Part shown: in pieces, positions 26,914 through 41,995 of the stretch | How the letters are laid out: each line of letters begins with the position of its first letter | How positions within the stretch are numbered: position 1 is the stretch's first letter | Assembly (NCBI RefSeq): GCF_027744825.2 | Contig: NC_071335.1 | Span: forward strand, 32,439,501-32,503,500 | Direction: 5' to 3' | Length of the DNA: 64,000 nucleotides | Source: Synchiropus splendidus | Lineage: Eukaryota; Chordata; Actinopteri; Syngnathiformes; Callionymidae | The notes under the pieces: model-generated | The model's input: only the letters and a program-made list of their open reading frames with translations | What the model was told of the DNA's origin: nothing | Databases searched by the model: none | Made by a program: the position numbers and the translations under genes

Positions 26914-29900
26914 GAATCCAAAGTTGCTAGATGTTATCACACTAAACAGGAAGTGGATCACACATCGATTTGAATGTTTAGTACTGTGCCCAGAAAGAAG
27001 ACATGCAGCATGTATCAAAATGCACGTACTTCAAACAGGTAGGACAGGTAGGATTTAAACTCTACATACCATTTCACAAACTATACTGTCGACATTCCTG
27101 ATCATTTCAGTCAGGAATCAAAACTCAAACTGGATACAGAGGTGGTGGTTAGCATTGAAAGGAGGACAAAAGACAGATGAAGTCATCTGCCTTTAACGCG
27201 ATGATAGACCAGAATTCAACAGGTGAATGCACTCAGCTGAACCTGCTCATTCACACCTTTTGTTCTTCTTTCATCTGACCCCGTCCAGGTTAGTCATCGC
27301 AAGCCGATGACACCTGACGCCAATTCGATGCCAGTCAAACCAAGACAGAGTTTCAAATGAGTGTTCTTAAATAGTGTTCTTACATGAATGAGTGATGGGT
27401 TTGGGTACATTTACACATGATGCATTCTAATGGCAATGTGCCCAGTGAAACTAAAAGTTGTACACCTGTATAGTAATTTGAAAAGGAGTAGACCCCAAAT
27501 CTAAATGATAGCTTCAGCTTACATTTGCCCTTCAGACTCTGAATACATGAAATGTCTCATCACTGACATATTAACAAGGCGAGTTTGAAAACAAAATGAA
27601 TCGCATGTAGTTTTGTCTGTCACACATTTGGCTACATTCTTCACACAGCCTATTTGTAACCCTTGTTTCAACCAGAATCCGATACAACGCAGGTGAGAAG
27701 GCAATAAATGACCTGATCTCAGTTACCTCACTTTCATGGTAACGACTGGGGAAACCCTAATTTCCATTCATGCAGTATCAGAATTACACACAGCCAGGGA
27801 CCTTGGAGGGACTTAGTCTTTCCTCATGTTAAATCTGATCAGGTTCTTTCGGCTCCTCGACACTATCATCCCACACACAAGCAAAACTTCACTAGGCCAA
27901 TATGACACAGCACATCAGACTGTACATACAAAGAAGAGCAATATTAAAGAGAGATCAGCAGATTAATTCAACTTTTGTGAACAGTTCAAGTGCACTGTAG
28001 AATAAAGTAGGTTCAAGTATTGCGATATTTGAGTGTGTCGATATTTTCTTACACCCAAACTGTAAAATCTGTTCTGCTATCCTCTATCATCTGAAGTAAA
28101 AGGTTACTGATAGATAGTACAATGTCATATAGGCTACATAGTTATGACCAATGGCACAACTGAACACTGCAGGCTCCTCTATAACAATGGACTGAAACTT
28201 GGAGCTGCTGATCCGAAACCTCCAAAGAACTGACTCATGACACCCCGAAAATTCAAATCCTTTAAAAAAAACTGCCACACAGACCAGACAGTATGGAGGA
28301 GACTCACACCAACACATCACACTTAGAAGCTTGGTTAAACAGGAAGCCACTAACGCAACAGTCATTTCCACCAAGTCTCTCAGCGAGCGCACCTTCAACT
28401 AATAAATAAAACCAAACACGGTTGGGGAATTTTCTGCTAGGCTTCATGAAGTATATACAATTCTCGAAGAAGCAAAGGGAAAATCAATATATGACTGTTG
28501 CACCATTCAGTCAAACATGTCTTTTAATAAAGCATATATATATGCAGGAAATCTCAGGCACATGATCCAGATTAGATCCCAGATTGTTGCATCTGAGCAT
28601 CACAGCTACATTGTCTCTGCTTCTGTGTGGGTTTGATCCTCTCATAGGGGTCTACAGAGTGATGAGAGAAGGACTGAGTACCAGCATATCTAGTCAGATA
28701 GGGAGTGTGTGTGTGAGTGAAACGAAATGGGCCAAAGGAGCTAGAGGGAGCTATGACATGAAAGTTTTTTTTTTAAACAGGTGGGTTTCTGAGAACAGGA
28801 ATTACCAAAAGAAAAGATGTATGTGGGTTCGTACTGTTACCATCCTGTCATGTTACAATCTCCCTTTGAAGTGTGCGTGGTGGGGGGCTGAGAGGGGGGC
28901 ATGTTTATGAGAGGCAGAGTAACTACATAGATTCATGTCAGCACAACTTCTCCCTCGCTCCTCCGAGTGTGTGTGAGTGCGGGTGAGTGTGTGTGATCTC
29001 TGAATCTGTGTGAAGGTGAGCCAGGGGCTCTCCTGACTAGAGGCATGTTTGACTGATGTGTGAAGGCTTGTGTGAGTCTGTGCGTAAAACGTTTCCTCTT
29101 CACTCTCTGTCTGTTCACCACGGGGTTTTCCAACCACTGGTTGTATATTTTTGCAGGAGTTGTAATCGTCCATTAAGAGTCCAACATTACAAATGAGCGT
29201 ATTTTGCACTGAGATGAAATTGAATTTCAGCTCTTTCTGTGTGAGTGTTGTTTTCTGCGGGGGCAGATGTCACAGAGATCCTTGCAGGTACATACAGGGT
29301 CCACAGAAGTGTTTCTTCCTGCACTCGTCAAAACACACACCTGCAACATCATGCGTACTGCGTCTGTCATCTCCTCTCTGTGCCTGAGATTAATGGTGCT
29401 GCTTGTGACTCAGCTGTGGTGCACTCAGACAAAATAATACGTCCTTCCACAACATCACCTATCAAACATTAGACAAACAAATGACCTCAAAATCCATGCA
29501 CAACCTTTCCTCGGGTACTTTTTCTGTGATCCAAAACATGTACAATTCTGCATCACATCCTTTGTTACTGAGGTCATCTTGATAGAATTTCACACAGGTG
29601 CACTCATCTATTAATCCAGAGTGACACCAGAGGGATGCTCTCTAGATGACACAGTGATATTAGATGGGAGAGGCCTCTATTAAGCGTCTTAACAACACAC
29701 TTTAGCTAGATGAAGCATGTGTTGGGTTAAAACATGAGGTTCAGTAAATCCCTTCAGTTTCAACACTGACATCAAGACTTTTGTTAGAAGCATTCACAAA
29801 ATGTGCACTGATCAGTGTGAGATTGAAATAATAAAAAAATAAGTTCTTACTTTTGCATAGTGAGTGCTTTGAACTGGGGCCAAGTCAAATGTAATCAGTT

Positions 29901-30775
29901 CGATCAGAAATATATTTCAGGTTTGAACTAAATTGAATAAACCAGATGAATATATCTAAGTGGCTTGCCAAATGCAAAAGCAGCAATTTAGCTAATAAGG
30001 ACAAAGGAATGTGAGCCAAGGCTATGGTCCAACACCGATTCCTTCAGGAGACACTCCTGAAATAAAGATCATTAGATACGATATGAAGACGACTCAATGT
30101 ATCTGTCTATAAACTCTAGGAAGAAAGATACGGTATAAAGACGTGTCTAGCTCACTGGAATGTTGCATTTTATTACAAAATCTGGACACGCTGTGTGAGC
30201 CTTCTTTTAAAGAGCTTCCACTGAGTATCTGTGCCTGAAAGATTTAGGCTGCAGCACATGTTCCCAAACCTGTTATCACCAGCTATCCCGAAGCCGTCAT
30301 GTTGAGTAGAGAGCAGCACTGCAGATGCCATGTCAAATACCCAACTAACCACTGTCCTCAGCTCATATCGACAAAGCCTAGAACTGCAAATCATTCGCGG
30401 CATAAAATGGAGCAGTTTCTCTCTAATAGCATGATAATAGCTACAGTTTTTAAAGCGCCAACTTGGCAAAATTACAGGTCCTCTGTCGAGAAAATAAACT
30501 GTATGGTAATGCTGACATTATGATCCTTAAGTACCTGAAGTTATTTAGCAGCACTTTAAAGATGATTAGTTGGCAGTCTTAGTCACATAAACACATGCCG
30601 ACCGTAATTGACACGGCTGTGTAGCAATTAATGGTTTGACAAAGTCTACACACTGTTCGCCGACGTAATAGCGGATTAAGGATGGTTTCCATCCAAAACA
30701 CTTGCGGACATTATTAAATGAGAAAATGAGTAAAGTAACAGCAAAAAATACTCTGTTTAAGATGCATGTTCTGTT

Positions 30776-31018
30776 CCTGTTCAGGGTTGTGGGGAAAGCT
30801 GGAGCCTCATATAGTCATTGGGCAAGAGGCAGGAATACACCCTGAACAGGTCACCAGTCCATCTATGGACACACACACGCACCAAGGGCCAATTTTAGAG
30901 TGTTCATTTAACCTAGTGAGCATGTCTTTGGAATGTGGGAGGAAACCGGAGTACCCAGAGAAAACCCACACAGACACAGGGAGAACATGCAAACTCCACC
31001 CAGAAGACCCACTAGGAA
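30776..31018 (-). repeat. Interspersed repeat, reverse copy of the 17139 family
   Basis: Carries the complement of the fish-wide sequence: 'ggtcaccagtccatc', 'gtgggaggaaaccggagtac', 'gagaacatgcaaactccac'. The 199-codon plus-strand open frame at 30766-31365 runs through this repeat and is not a gene. Confidence 0.65.
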
Positions 31019-33211
31019 ACATGAGGAATGGTTGTTCGAAGGTCATGCAGTTGTGGCGCTGCAAATTCAGTCAAAAAGTCGAGGTAAACATTTGCAGTAG
31101 TTTGTGTCTTGTTGAAGAAAAATGGAACAAACGCACAAGATCTGTGTTTTGTTGGTATACAATCGCAGGTTCTTGTGTAGCACCTTGTGTACTGTTGAAT
31201 GTAGTAGCGATAACCGGCAGCAGTACAGATTGTCTTTGTGGGAGAACGATCTTGCCTCATACTATAAGTGTTTTCCTCAGATGTTCTCAGTCTCCATCAC
31301 CATTTATCCAACAGTGTCCCAGTCCCAATATATTTCTTGAGCCAAGCACAGATTCATGGACATGAAGGTGGTTCTCCTCCATACTAAGTTCTATAGCGCC
31401 GTTGAGTCCATCCATCCGATATTTTTCTCTTTCAGACAATTACAGGTATCTAAAGCTGTTACAAGCCACATGAAATGATTTGACACATCCTCTAACAGAT
31501 GATCTTTTGGCTCACTAATCCTCGAAATACTCCGCAGACTACTAATTTGTTATTAAACTATATTCTTTATTATCCAGCTGAACTGCAGGTTTCACACACT
31601 TGGACAGACATATACACAAGCACAGTAAAAACTAAAAGCACTTCCATGGCACACACACTCGTGGGGTGGACGTAATTAAAGCAAGTGGGGCCAAATTGAA
31701 GTATATTGAACTCATCTCTCACACACTCCCATGCTGTCGATAGATCACTCGCCAAGCTCCATCGATTGCTGCAAAGACTTCCTCTGCAAAACGCTTTTCT
31801 CTGCAATGTGTGTAGTGAATGAGCATGAGACAGGAAGGGACAGAGAATGGGACAGGCCTGCTACCTTCACTTTGGCACCCCCCCCTTATCCCCAAATAAT
31901 GCTAACCTCTATTTGTAAGGGGCAATGATTTTAAATAAATGAGTCTTGCACTTCTCCACCCTACTAGATTAACAAATCAATAAAACAGCGTTTGTGTATT
32001 CCTTGGGGCGGTTTGCCACATTGTGCGAGTCTTGGCTTAGATCACAGGGACTGTAGAGTCATCATAAACGGCCGGTACACGGGTGACTCTGCACTGCGCC
32101 AAGGACAAATTGTGGATGATGAAACACAACATGGACAAAAGGAGAGAGTGGATTTTAGGGACGTGTCATGGGATCAGGAGGCCATAGATTTGTATTGAAT
32201 ATTCAAGAGGAATTCTCTGCGAGATCTTGACATGACAAATGTGTGTCAAGAGGCGTCAATGGTAGGAGACAAGCAAAAGAATCCCCCCACCTCTGAATGC
32301 AAACTTGAGTGCTGTTGAATTGATTGGCTCCGCAGTTTCATTAATCTCTACTAGCTTTAATTCAGCAGCTCACACTGTGAACTAGATCATCACAACTCTA
32401 TTTTGTTGAACACCATGAACTGGTTTAATTTTTTTAAATTGCACTTTAATTTAAAGTCATTCATTCAGCATATATAAAGCATCACACTCAAGGCTCTTGG
32501 GCCAAATCCGGGCAGCCAAGTCTTCCTTTTTCAGTCTGCAGGAGCATGTAGCAGATCAAATTCAATACTGCAATAGTTTCTTGTGTTATGAGTCGCAGTC
32601 AGCATCATTATAAGACTATATTCTCCCAGCAAGAAAACTCTCAGAAATGTCAGAAAATATAACAAATGTGACTCTGGAGTGGTCCACGATTTGTATTGAC
32701 TATTTTAATATGACAATTATGAGGTATGTGGTGATCATATCACATTTTTTCTTAATCCAAGCACAGGGTTTTGGGGCAGAGATGCTTCAGATAGCAACTT
32801 ATTGCTGTTTAACAGGCTGAGAAATTAGAATGCTTCCTTGTAAACAGTTCAAGATTATATGTTGCTCCAAGAGTTTGTGCGATTGTGTATCTTCATCATC
32901 TAAAAATGAAAATAGATCACTGGTTTCATATGATGATTGGTAATTCTATCTATTCCATCCTGGATTTAAAGTTTGTATTTGTGTGTTCAGTCGTCAAGTC
33001 TAGGTGAAGGGCTGAGGACACTGAAAAATAAAGAAGAAAATAAATTTGAGTCTGGGTGGCGTGAGTGTGACTCATAGGGGAAACCCTCAGAAAATCATCA
33101 AAGGGAGATTGACATTCCAGAAACCCGTATACAGATGTTGTTTTGACTTGAAAAACTGAAACAATCATATAAAAGGAAGACTATTTCAATGAAATATCAC
33201 ATTTAGAATTG

Positions 33212-33232
33212 ATATATATATATATTTTTTTT
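33212..33232. repeat. (TA)n / poly(T) tract
   Basis: Short TATATATA run followed by T-rich sequence in the gene-free region. Confidence 0.6.
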
Positions 33233-35211
33233 CTGTATGCATTACAACTCAGAAATGTTCAATGCAAAAAACAATAAACTTATTTCTTGTTAGACAATAC
33301 AGGTTTTGAAATTATCAATTTCAGTTATAAACAATCAGATAAAATATTAGTTAATACCCTCTAGCTCTTATGGAATAATAAAATATTGTGAAAATAAGTG
33401 GGCAAAAATGTGAGGTCTTATGATAACATCGCTACCTATCACTATCAAATACAGTATCACTGCTTGACTTAAAGTTACAGTATGATGTGGGGATCCATAA
33501 ATGTGTAAATATACTCGCCTCACTTTTGAAATGAAATTGGAAGTCAAAAATAAAAGGCAAATAAACAAAACCATGTGACTTAAGAGATATTGAAGATTAT
33601 TATGCAAGGCTTCCTCCACTGTGAGCTTTTAAGGCTGTCATGATAGCAAGGTGGGGGGGGACTATATCAGTTGGACACAGAGCAATTTCTGTGTTACACA
33701 TGTGGAACAAACTCTTCTTTACATTCAGAACAACATAGTCAAAACCACACCAGTTAGAATGAGCTAGCATGACGGCATGTTTCTAGTAAACAGTGAATAC
33801 AGAACATGAACTGTCACATAGCAACCAAGTTTATGTTGTGCCTAATTTAATCTAACCTCAAAAATCTCAGTTAAATCTGTTCATAAATGTGACCTCTGGT
33901 GGAAGGCCCTCAGAATGAAAGCCTTGCATAGCTGTCAATGCTATGAGGTTGAACAGCTAATACATTTCCAACACATAGCACTCCAAGAAACAGAAGTTCA
34001 ATTCCCCCAAAAATTCCAACCTTCACGGACCTTCATGAAACATCATACAGATGACAGCTATAAACATGCACGTGTGCATGAGGGTGCGTGCAAAAACCTA
34101 TTTACCACACCGTACCACCACCGTAACAGCTTTGATAACTCTTAATATCTCAGCAACATGAGTACATGTGTACACACACACAACGACGTATCATTTTCTT
34201 AGAGAAAAGATCGACTCAAAGAATGCTCAAAGAAAATCCTCATTCACAATTGCTGTCTTGTCTATGTGAGACGGTGGAAACAACACGGTTAATTCAACAG
34301 ATTCCACATTACGTCTGACATCTCAAGTGCGATGAGAGGAGCGAGTAAAACCACAGAAACCAAAATTATGGTCTGCCTCTAAACCCACAATGTTGTGTTT
34401 TAAATTTCATCCTTGTATAACACACAAGATACATCCTGTATTTCTAATGTTCGGATGAGGATGCAAGACATGCATTCATAAAGGAGAATCTGGTCACTTT
34501 ACCAGGTAAGATCAGTTTTGATATACGTCACAGCTGTGCATCATGTGGATTTATCACTGACATATTAAAAATGCTTTGTCAAGTGCAGTTGAATTTCTGG
34601 ACAGTTTCTGTCTGTAGACTGTAGAAGTATAGATGTAATAAAGAAGAGTGTGCTATATTATTTTTCCGAAACATGAACACAAACCATTTAATTCTTCTTT
34701 CTATTCTCTACCAACCCTGCCGGGATTTGTATAAATCCCTTCAGAAGTAAACAATTTGAAATTTGCCACTAGAGAGCTAAGAAATAATTATGTGGTTTTA
34801 AATGATACCATGAAAAAATGAACATGAAGTCCATTCCTCAACAAATGGCATACTGATGTCCAGCTAAGAAGGTTTTCAAATATTGTCTTTCTGTGCGTAT
34901 GAGCCTGCTGGTGCTTGTTCACAGAGAGCCTGACACTGGGCCGATCTTGCCCAGCTGTGCTCTTCTAAGCCCAAACATGTTGGGACATGATTATCCACGG
35001 AGCACCCGGAGAACCGGTGATTTATCTGAGTGTGACTTGTGTGTGCTTTAATTGCCGACATGGAACACACGCTTACACACACATGCAGGGCCCTGCGCAG
35101 GTGGGGCTCGCTTCTACACTGTGTGTCCAAGTGTGTGTGCGCGTTGCATCCTGAAGCTTAAAGTCAGGTGGGTTGGCACATCTAGGTTCCCCTTTGAAGG
35201 TCTGTTTATGG

Positions 35212-35263
35212 ACACACACAAACACACATGAACACACACAAGCACACGCACACACACACACAG
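35212..35263. repeat. Interrupted (CA)n microsatellite
   Basis: ACACACA tract broken by AACACA, GCACAC and TGAACA units. Confidence 0.75.
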
Positions 35264-35948
35264 CGACTGACCAGCTGTTTCTCTCTTCTACTGCTCTTTG
35301 ATGTCTATACTTTTTCCATCCCACCTTCACTATCCCAATGCCCCGCTTCTGTTTTCCCTCCCTGGGTTGGATGGCCTTGACATTGAACAACGCTAAAGCG
35401 CTTGCCTAGCTGAAGTCGAATGGAATCCATATAGAATCGAATCACCTGTACATGTCATGCTCACGGTCAGTGTCAGAAGGTCACAGGAACAGACAAACAC
35501 AGAAAAACTGCTGGAATATTTGCTTGGCTTGAATTATACTTGTCTGAGATGCTATGAGAAAAATGGCGATCAATGTCACTGGCACAGATGCGGCTGGGAT
35601 TTGTCCAGACTGACACACAGTTCTGTGCAAAACGGTGCAAAAAGCAGCTACAGCATCATTTCTGCAACAGTTGCACGGATGAGAACAATGAATATGTGAA
35701 TCTAGGTATAATACCACTACTACAATACTGGTGAAGACCGGCTGACTACAACCATGCAACACCAAGTTTTAAAGAATATAATCAGAAGTGTCATCATCAT
35801 GAAAACGTTTTAGTCCCTTTTGATTTGTGTTAAGATTGTGTTATTTCAACCCAAATTACATGGCGAGTCTCACCAGACTAGCAGTGTCTTGTCCATGTTC
35901 CATGTTTTGTTTTGGATTGCAGACAAGAATAGTGTCATATTGCACTCG

Positions 35949-35991
35949 TGCGCACACACGACACGCACTCACACAACACACACACACACAC
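35949..35991. repeat. Interrupted (CA)n microsatellite
   Basis: CGCACACACGACACGCACTC followed by a run of CA. Confidence 0.75.
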
Positions 35992-38031
35992 TGTATGTCA
36001 CTCAGGTATGGTAATTACTGTTTAGATCCAGACATCTGTAGTTGGTATGTGTTTGCAGCCGAATGTTCCAAAAATGCAAAAATCATCTCTGGCACTACGT
36101 TATTATCGGACACAGCTGTCCGCCACCTTCACCATCAACAAAAAGGTATTAACAAAAAACGTATTAAATGTTATTGGGCGGGAATGTATAAACAATTAAT
36201 TATCTATATAATTAATATAATACATTTTATTTTCTGTTTACCATCAGAACATCTTTGAGCACAACATTCTCCTGAGAACATGAGCTTCATGTCTGCAGCT
36301 CCATCACGTATTTTTGAAGTATCACGGTCACCCTTGTTTTCTTTTTTTCTACATGGTGTGGCCAAGAATTCATGTTAAGCTCTAAATAGCTGTGTGGGAA
36401 AACAGCGGCTGCTCAGATCATCAAAAAGGCCTTTTTTTAAACCCAGTTTTCCCATGTTGTAATCTTCCAACCATCTTCCCTTCATCTTGTAGCCATTAAG
36501 ACCTTCTAGTATTACCTGGCCCGTCCATGGCCCAGTAGAGGCCCGGCTATTGTCCATACTCCGGCAGCAGGTGAATAGGATGCCCGTGCGAGGGGCCTCT
36601 CGGTCCAGAAACACCTGATATCTGACTCAAACCTCCACAACAACCCCACCCCAGCACCCCAAAAGCACCTTATTTTCTCAAGAATGAAGCTCACGACTGT
36701 CGACTGAAGTTTCCTCATGGTTTTTGAGCCACGGCCTCCTCTATTTTTGGAGACCACCGCAAACTCTGGGGGTTCTCTCATATCTGTGTGAACTTGTTTG
36801 AAGTTTTCCACTTCACACCACAGCCCCCCTTCTTGGTAGACCATCTCTCCTCTCTTTCATCGAGACGGCTGATGGGCAGATAATGCTTCTCAGTGTCTAC
36901 AAGTCAACATTGCTGATCGCTATCAGAGATTCAGGTCCTTTGAATCATTGATTTGCACGCCACTGCCCGACCTCCTGAAGGCAGCTCGAGGAGCGTCTTC
37001 TTACTAGTTCAGGTTTTACTGCATATCACCAACGTGCCACTGAAGAGACTTTAAGAGCTCACATCTGGATCAATTAAAACAGGTCTCACATTTTTGTCTT
37101 GATGAGAGTCAAGACTGGTTCATTGCCTTTTACTGCAGTCACAAACAGCAGTAACCATCACAGCAGTGCCCGAACACACAATCGTGTCCTGTTGGCGCGT
37201 CTGCTCCTGTACTCTCTGGGAATTCTTTTACTTTTGTGTGAGTTTTAATGGGGTACTCTGGGTAGCCCTGTTGGCTCACATCTTGATGCTGACATTAACC
37301 GCTAATGCACTGTTTTCCTTGAGACCAAAGGCTTTTTTATATAGGGGACAGTTTACAGCTGGAGGCTGCGCATGGAAACTAACTACGCTACGATTAAATC
37401 TGAAATTAAACATCAAGTGGTGAGCTGCATTAGAGAAACAAAAAATGCACCACTTGAGGATCAAATGTAAACACTAGGAGAACGTCCGTACTGCTTTGGA
37501 TTGGAACTTGGCCTTACACTTTTCTCAGTTGACTTATCAGAGGGTATCACAATGCAGTGTCTGAATCTTCCTGCTGTTGAGTTTGTTGTTGCTTCTCCAC
37601 TCTATATGCTTCGTCGGCAGAAACAGATGATCTATTTGATGCACGCAAAATCTCCAGCGACCATGTGCAAATGTCACACACCCAGTTTGGGAGGTTTAAC
37701 AGCACAATAAATTGGCTCTCTGTTGTCAAACATGAAATATTCATAGGACAGGCTGAAACTGTACATAAGTGTTTCAATAAGATTCAATTCTACTAAAAAG
37801 CCCCCTCCCTCTCTTTCATCCTCCATATTTGTCACATTAACTCACATTCCACCATGCCTCCTGTCCTGTTTTGGTTTTTAAAAATAGCTTAGCTACAACA
37901 ACAACGCACACCTCTTGTCCCAAACTAAACAGGTGCCACCTGTGTGTCCTAAGTGTTCAAGCAAATGTGGGCAGTGATGTAATGCTTTGGGACTCACCTG
38001 ACATGATACTCAACCATTTTCTGCCGCAGCA

Positions 38032-38058
38032 GTGTGTGTGTGTGTGTGTGTGTGTGTG
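38032..38058. repeat. (GT)n microsatellite
   Basis: Thirteen or so perfect GT units. Confidence 0.9.
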
Positions 38059-39689
38059 GGCGCCTGAGTGTGTACGTGTATTGACGCAGCGCTGCAGCAC
38101 AATCTATACTAATGATTTCCTATAGACACCTCAAGTTGATCTGGGAACCAGGGAGGATGGGAAGAGATGGAGTTTAAATGACAAATATAAATTAGTTAAA
38201 AGAGACAAATGCAACAAAACACACATCCATGACTGCCTGGTGATGTGCAAGGGTGGTGTCCATTAAAATGAAGAAGTGATGACTCTCAGATTGTCTATCA
38301 TTTGCAGCTCAGAAAGCAGAATTATAGTTTGGATTTACGACTGTATCAGCCTCCAACATTTGAAGAGATATTTCAACCTCAGTCACAACTAGTTTCCCAT
38401 CACAACTAGTGAGTCTCCTCCATCTGGATCAACCTTGACCACCCTCCCAATCCTCTTCATGTCTTCACCACACTCACTCTTCAGTTGTCTTCCTCTTCTT
38501 CTTTCACTTTCTTCTCACTTTCCATCCTCTCCAGCTTCCTCCAATCTCCATATCACTCTCACTACAAATCACCATACCATCATCATCCATGGCGACTGAT
38601 CCCTGATCCCAGTCCCCTCACCTTGAATCCCTCCTGCAGTACACCATCATGTCTCACCTCCCTCACACGTATAGTGCATCACCCTGTGGATTTGAACCCC
38701 AGTCTGCGGTCATGTGAGTATCAAAACATAACAATGGTCAGTTGAAGGCAAGAGGCTTGATCCTATCAATATTTTAGAGCATGAACACGAGGACAGTGGA
38801 CCGAAAAAGATCCAGGAAAGCGAGAGAGTTTTGAGTGTGTGTGATCTTTGCAGCCTGTGCGACTTCATCTGTGTAAACAGCTTTGAACCTGCAGTTTCCT
38901 TCAATCATTGTTTGGACTACCAGCAAGTCAAAGACATCATTGCGGGTGAGACACACCACACCCCCTTCAGCGTGTCTCGGAGGAGCCATAAGGACTTCCA
39001 GGTCAAAAAGGCAGCAGGATGATCAGGGGGACCGAAGCACCAGCAGCGTGTCAGCAGGTAATAGCTTTGCTTTAAGAGGCTGTGTGCGTCTTTGAACCAG
39101 TCAGCCTGTTTATAGAGAGAAACATCATCCGCCTGTTTTTTCTGGACATGTATTTGTAAAAGATCCCTCCCCTGTGAAGAACATCCTGACCTAAGGGGTG
39201 AATTCATGAAGTAGCAAGAGGGCATGAGAAAGCTGCAGTCCCACTGTCTCTGCTCCTCAGGTTTTCCCACCCTAAACAGTCAAATCATTTAAAATGATTC
39301 AAGAACTCATGTTTCAAGATAGCTTTTCCTAGCAGACCCATTATGGTAGAGGATACAGGGAACACCAAAGTCAACAGCTAAAGCAACTCATCCGTCATTA
39401 TATGTCTATGATCGCATTCGGTTGTCTGCTTCATGACCTTTATATTCTGAACTAAACCCAAGCAATTTCATGGTCAGTCAAATCTGAGACAGCAGTTCTC
39501 ACTCAGAAGAACATCCACTCCAGGACAGGACTGACATCCTTCCCCGGGTACAGCATCACCAATGAGAGGAGGACAGAGTTTGAGATCACCACCTTAAAAC
39601 ATACCCCACATCACAGTGGCCACAAATGTTTGCAGGAGACCACAGGTGGATGCAAGTGCCTCAATGAACGAAAGACATTCCCTTATAGG

Positions 39690-39900
39690 GTGAAAAGATC
39701 CAGCTGGTGGTCTGGGTCTCTTGTCCAAATGATCTTGGAAGTTAGACTGAGGACACCTTAGGTTAGCTATAGGAGGTTTCTAGATGCAGGAAAGTCAGGG
39801 CCTTCTCACTGAGGCTGGGGCTTCATTTCCAATGGGCTGGTGAGAATGGCTTAATGGACGGATGGACGAACAGAAGGATGAATGGATGGATGAATGGAGC
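39690..39900 (+). repeat. Degraded LINE 3' end with ATGGATGG tail
   Basis: The stretch from 'ggtgaaaagatccagctggt' through 'gaatggcttaatggacgg' resembles, base for base in patches, the end of fish non-LTR retrotransposons. It finishes in a GGATGGACGAACAGAAGGAT-type tandem tail, ATGGATGGATGAATGG. It is heavily decayed. Confidence 0.4.
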
Positions 39901-41995
39901 TTCATAGAAAGAAAGTTTGTAGAGCAAATTTTGCTATCCTTTTGTTAGAAACATATTGGCCCTTTCTCTGCATGATGCATGATAAACCTTGCCCAGTGCC
40001 AACCACCTCTTATGCAACATACCACCAAGAAACCCTAAATCCCTGGATTACAGAAGCTATAAATGACTTACAAAGTAATATTAAAGGAAATAGTAATTTC
40101 ATCATCACTGTTCGGGAAAATAAGAAAAGCGGTAGTACATGAAAAAAGAGGTTGTAAGGGGGAGAAATTATCATAACTGTTCTCGAGTTCATTTCTATCT
40201 TGGTGGACTGTAGAATGAGATGTTGACTGCGCTGTATGTAATGTATCGGAGCCAAAGCTGTGTCATGTGGGGAAGTGTCAGCCATACAAATGTCAAATGT
40301 TATTACAACGTATTAGAGGAGATAGAAATAAACGTCAAAATAAAATAAACTCATTTCCAAAATCACTGCATCCATCGTTTGACCATTTGGGTGATAAATT
40401 GCTGCTCTTAAGCGACAACTCAAAACTCATCTATCTTCTATGATGGCAGGCCTTGCTCCTTGTTCAGCATCATAACAAACGCGCAAGATCCACTTTTAAA
40501 AGGACCTCACACACACTCCTAAAGTGCATCACCAAGAAGTCACTTTCTCACCACCAACTGGTCCTCTGATGATAACATTACAGCATCGAGCACAGGACCT
40601 TTTCAACATTGATTTGAGGATTTAACAAAGAACCTTTACAGATATTATAGACGTTTTAACTCCTTACAGGCAATCACATCCTCACTTGGGTCAAAGGTCA
40701 AATCTAAAAGTGAGCTTCTGCACTCAAGCCAACTCAACTGGAGAGATAGGATTAGATAAGACACACAAAACTGCCTTACCATTTTGATGGACATTTTGAT
40801 GCTTTATGGTCATTCGGTCATTGCAATGATAATTATTCACTGACCATTATTACACTTGTGGATGAAGAGATACTAGGCCTATAGTATTTAAAACAATGCT
40901 TTCAGGGATCAGTCATGATCATATCACTATGTTTATTACTGTAAGTGAAGTAGTTAGATTGAAATGAACGGGCTGATACAGTGAGATCTTATTCTGCTTG
41001 AGGGGAAACGTCTACTTCAGCCGCTATTGTTCCGCCCTTCCTGGCTGGTGGAGAGGAAAAGAAGCCTTCATCACTGTCACCTTTCAATGATTTCCTTTTC
41101 CTATTGCCAAACCTCTTTCACTCCTTTTCATCTGAGATCCAGCCAGGGACTTAAAAGATATTGTTTCCCTGCATATTAGAAAGCATAACTTTCTACAGAT
41201 GGGGATATCAAATATATTCATCATAAGATGAGTTTTAAGTGCCATGCAGCTGGATGCTATCCAGCTTAGGGTAAGCGACTGTAATATGAGGTAAGTACAA
41301 GGGCTTTGTTATGCTGCCCTCTACTGACTGTGATGCTCCACGACTGAGACGAAGTGAGTAAAATTCGCAGACGTTTGAAGATTGTTATTATGTAGCTGCA
41401 AGGACAGAAATATGTTTCCAGACAAAAACATTGAATGATCAGTAGTTTCTGTATAGAACTGTATAGAATAAAAATCAATATGTCACAGGCAGGGACCAGA
41501 GAAAATACTGTTGTACATCAAGGATATGAAGTATTGTTCATCCATACAGTTTTTCCCTTTGACATATCACTTGTGGTTGTGGGGGCAGCAACCAAATTAA
41601 AGAGGCATAAGCCTGCCACTCTCAGCAAGTGGTGGTGGGGTCAGGAGTGCAGACTACGGGATTCTTTTCATCCACTCTTGATATTGTTAGGCTCTGGTTT
41701 ATATAATGGGACACAACGCAATGGCCCTTTTTATATGTATGCATTTTGTTGAAGATGTCACTTTGTTTGTTTATCATACATATTTTTCCATTTTGTGTTG
41801 GGCATGTAGTGGTTTCGGACCAAATTGCAGGTCCAGCGTCATCCAGAACATTAGCATCATTATTAAAACAAAGAAATTCCAGATGCACCGGAAGCAGCTG
41901 ACATCAATCACAGCTCATCAGACTCACCTGCAGCACCAGTTAAAACCCGCCATGCTTCCTCGGCTCGTCCCCCGACAGTCCAGTCCAACGCCATC

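Larger units (their letters stand above)
26723..41719. other. 15-kb region without recognisable genes
   Basis: Open frames here are short, lack convincing splice context and match no family I know. Contents I can name are the SINE-like repeat at 30776-31018, a LINE 3'-end-like tail at 39690-39900, a LINE-ORF-like scrap near 40395-40440, and several CA/TG microsatellites. The segment 38770-39270 stays open in overlapping frames on the minus strand and may be transposon-derived. Confidence 0.5.

Noticed and set aside
30766..31365. 199-codon open frame, the longest in the gene-free region
   Set aside because: It runs through a known-looking interspersed repeat (complement of the 17139-17434 family) and has no protein resemblance.
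36375..36844. Two overlapping minus-strand open frames, G+C-rich
   Set aside because: They are in different frames, lack splice support, and do not resemble a known protein.
38774..39270. Overlapping minus-strand open frames with protein-like composition
   Set aside because: Possibly transposon-derived, but I could not match a reverse transcriptase or transposase motif, so no gene is called.
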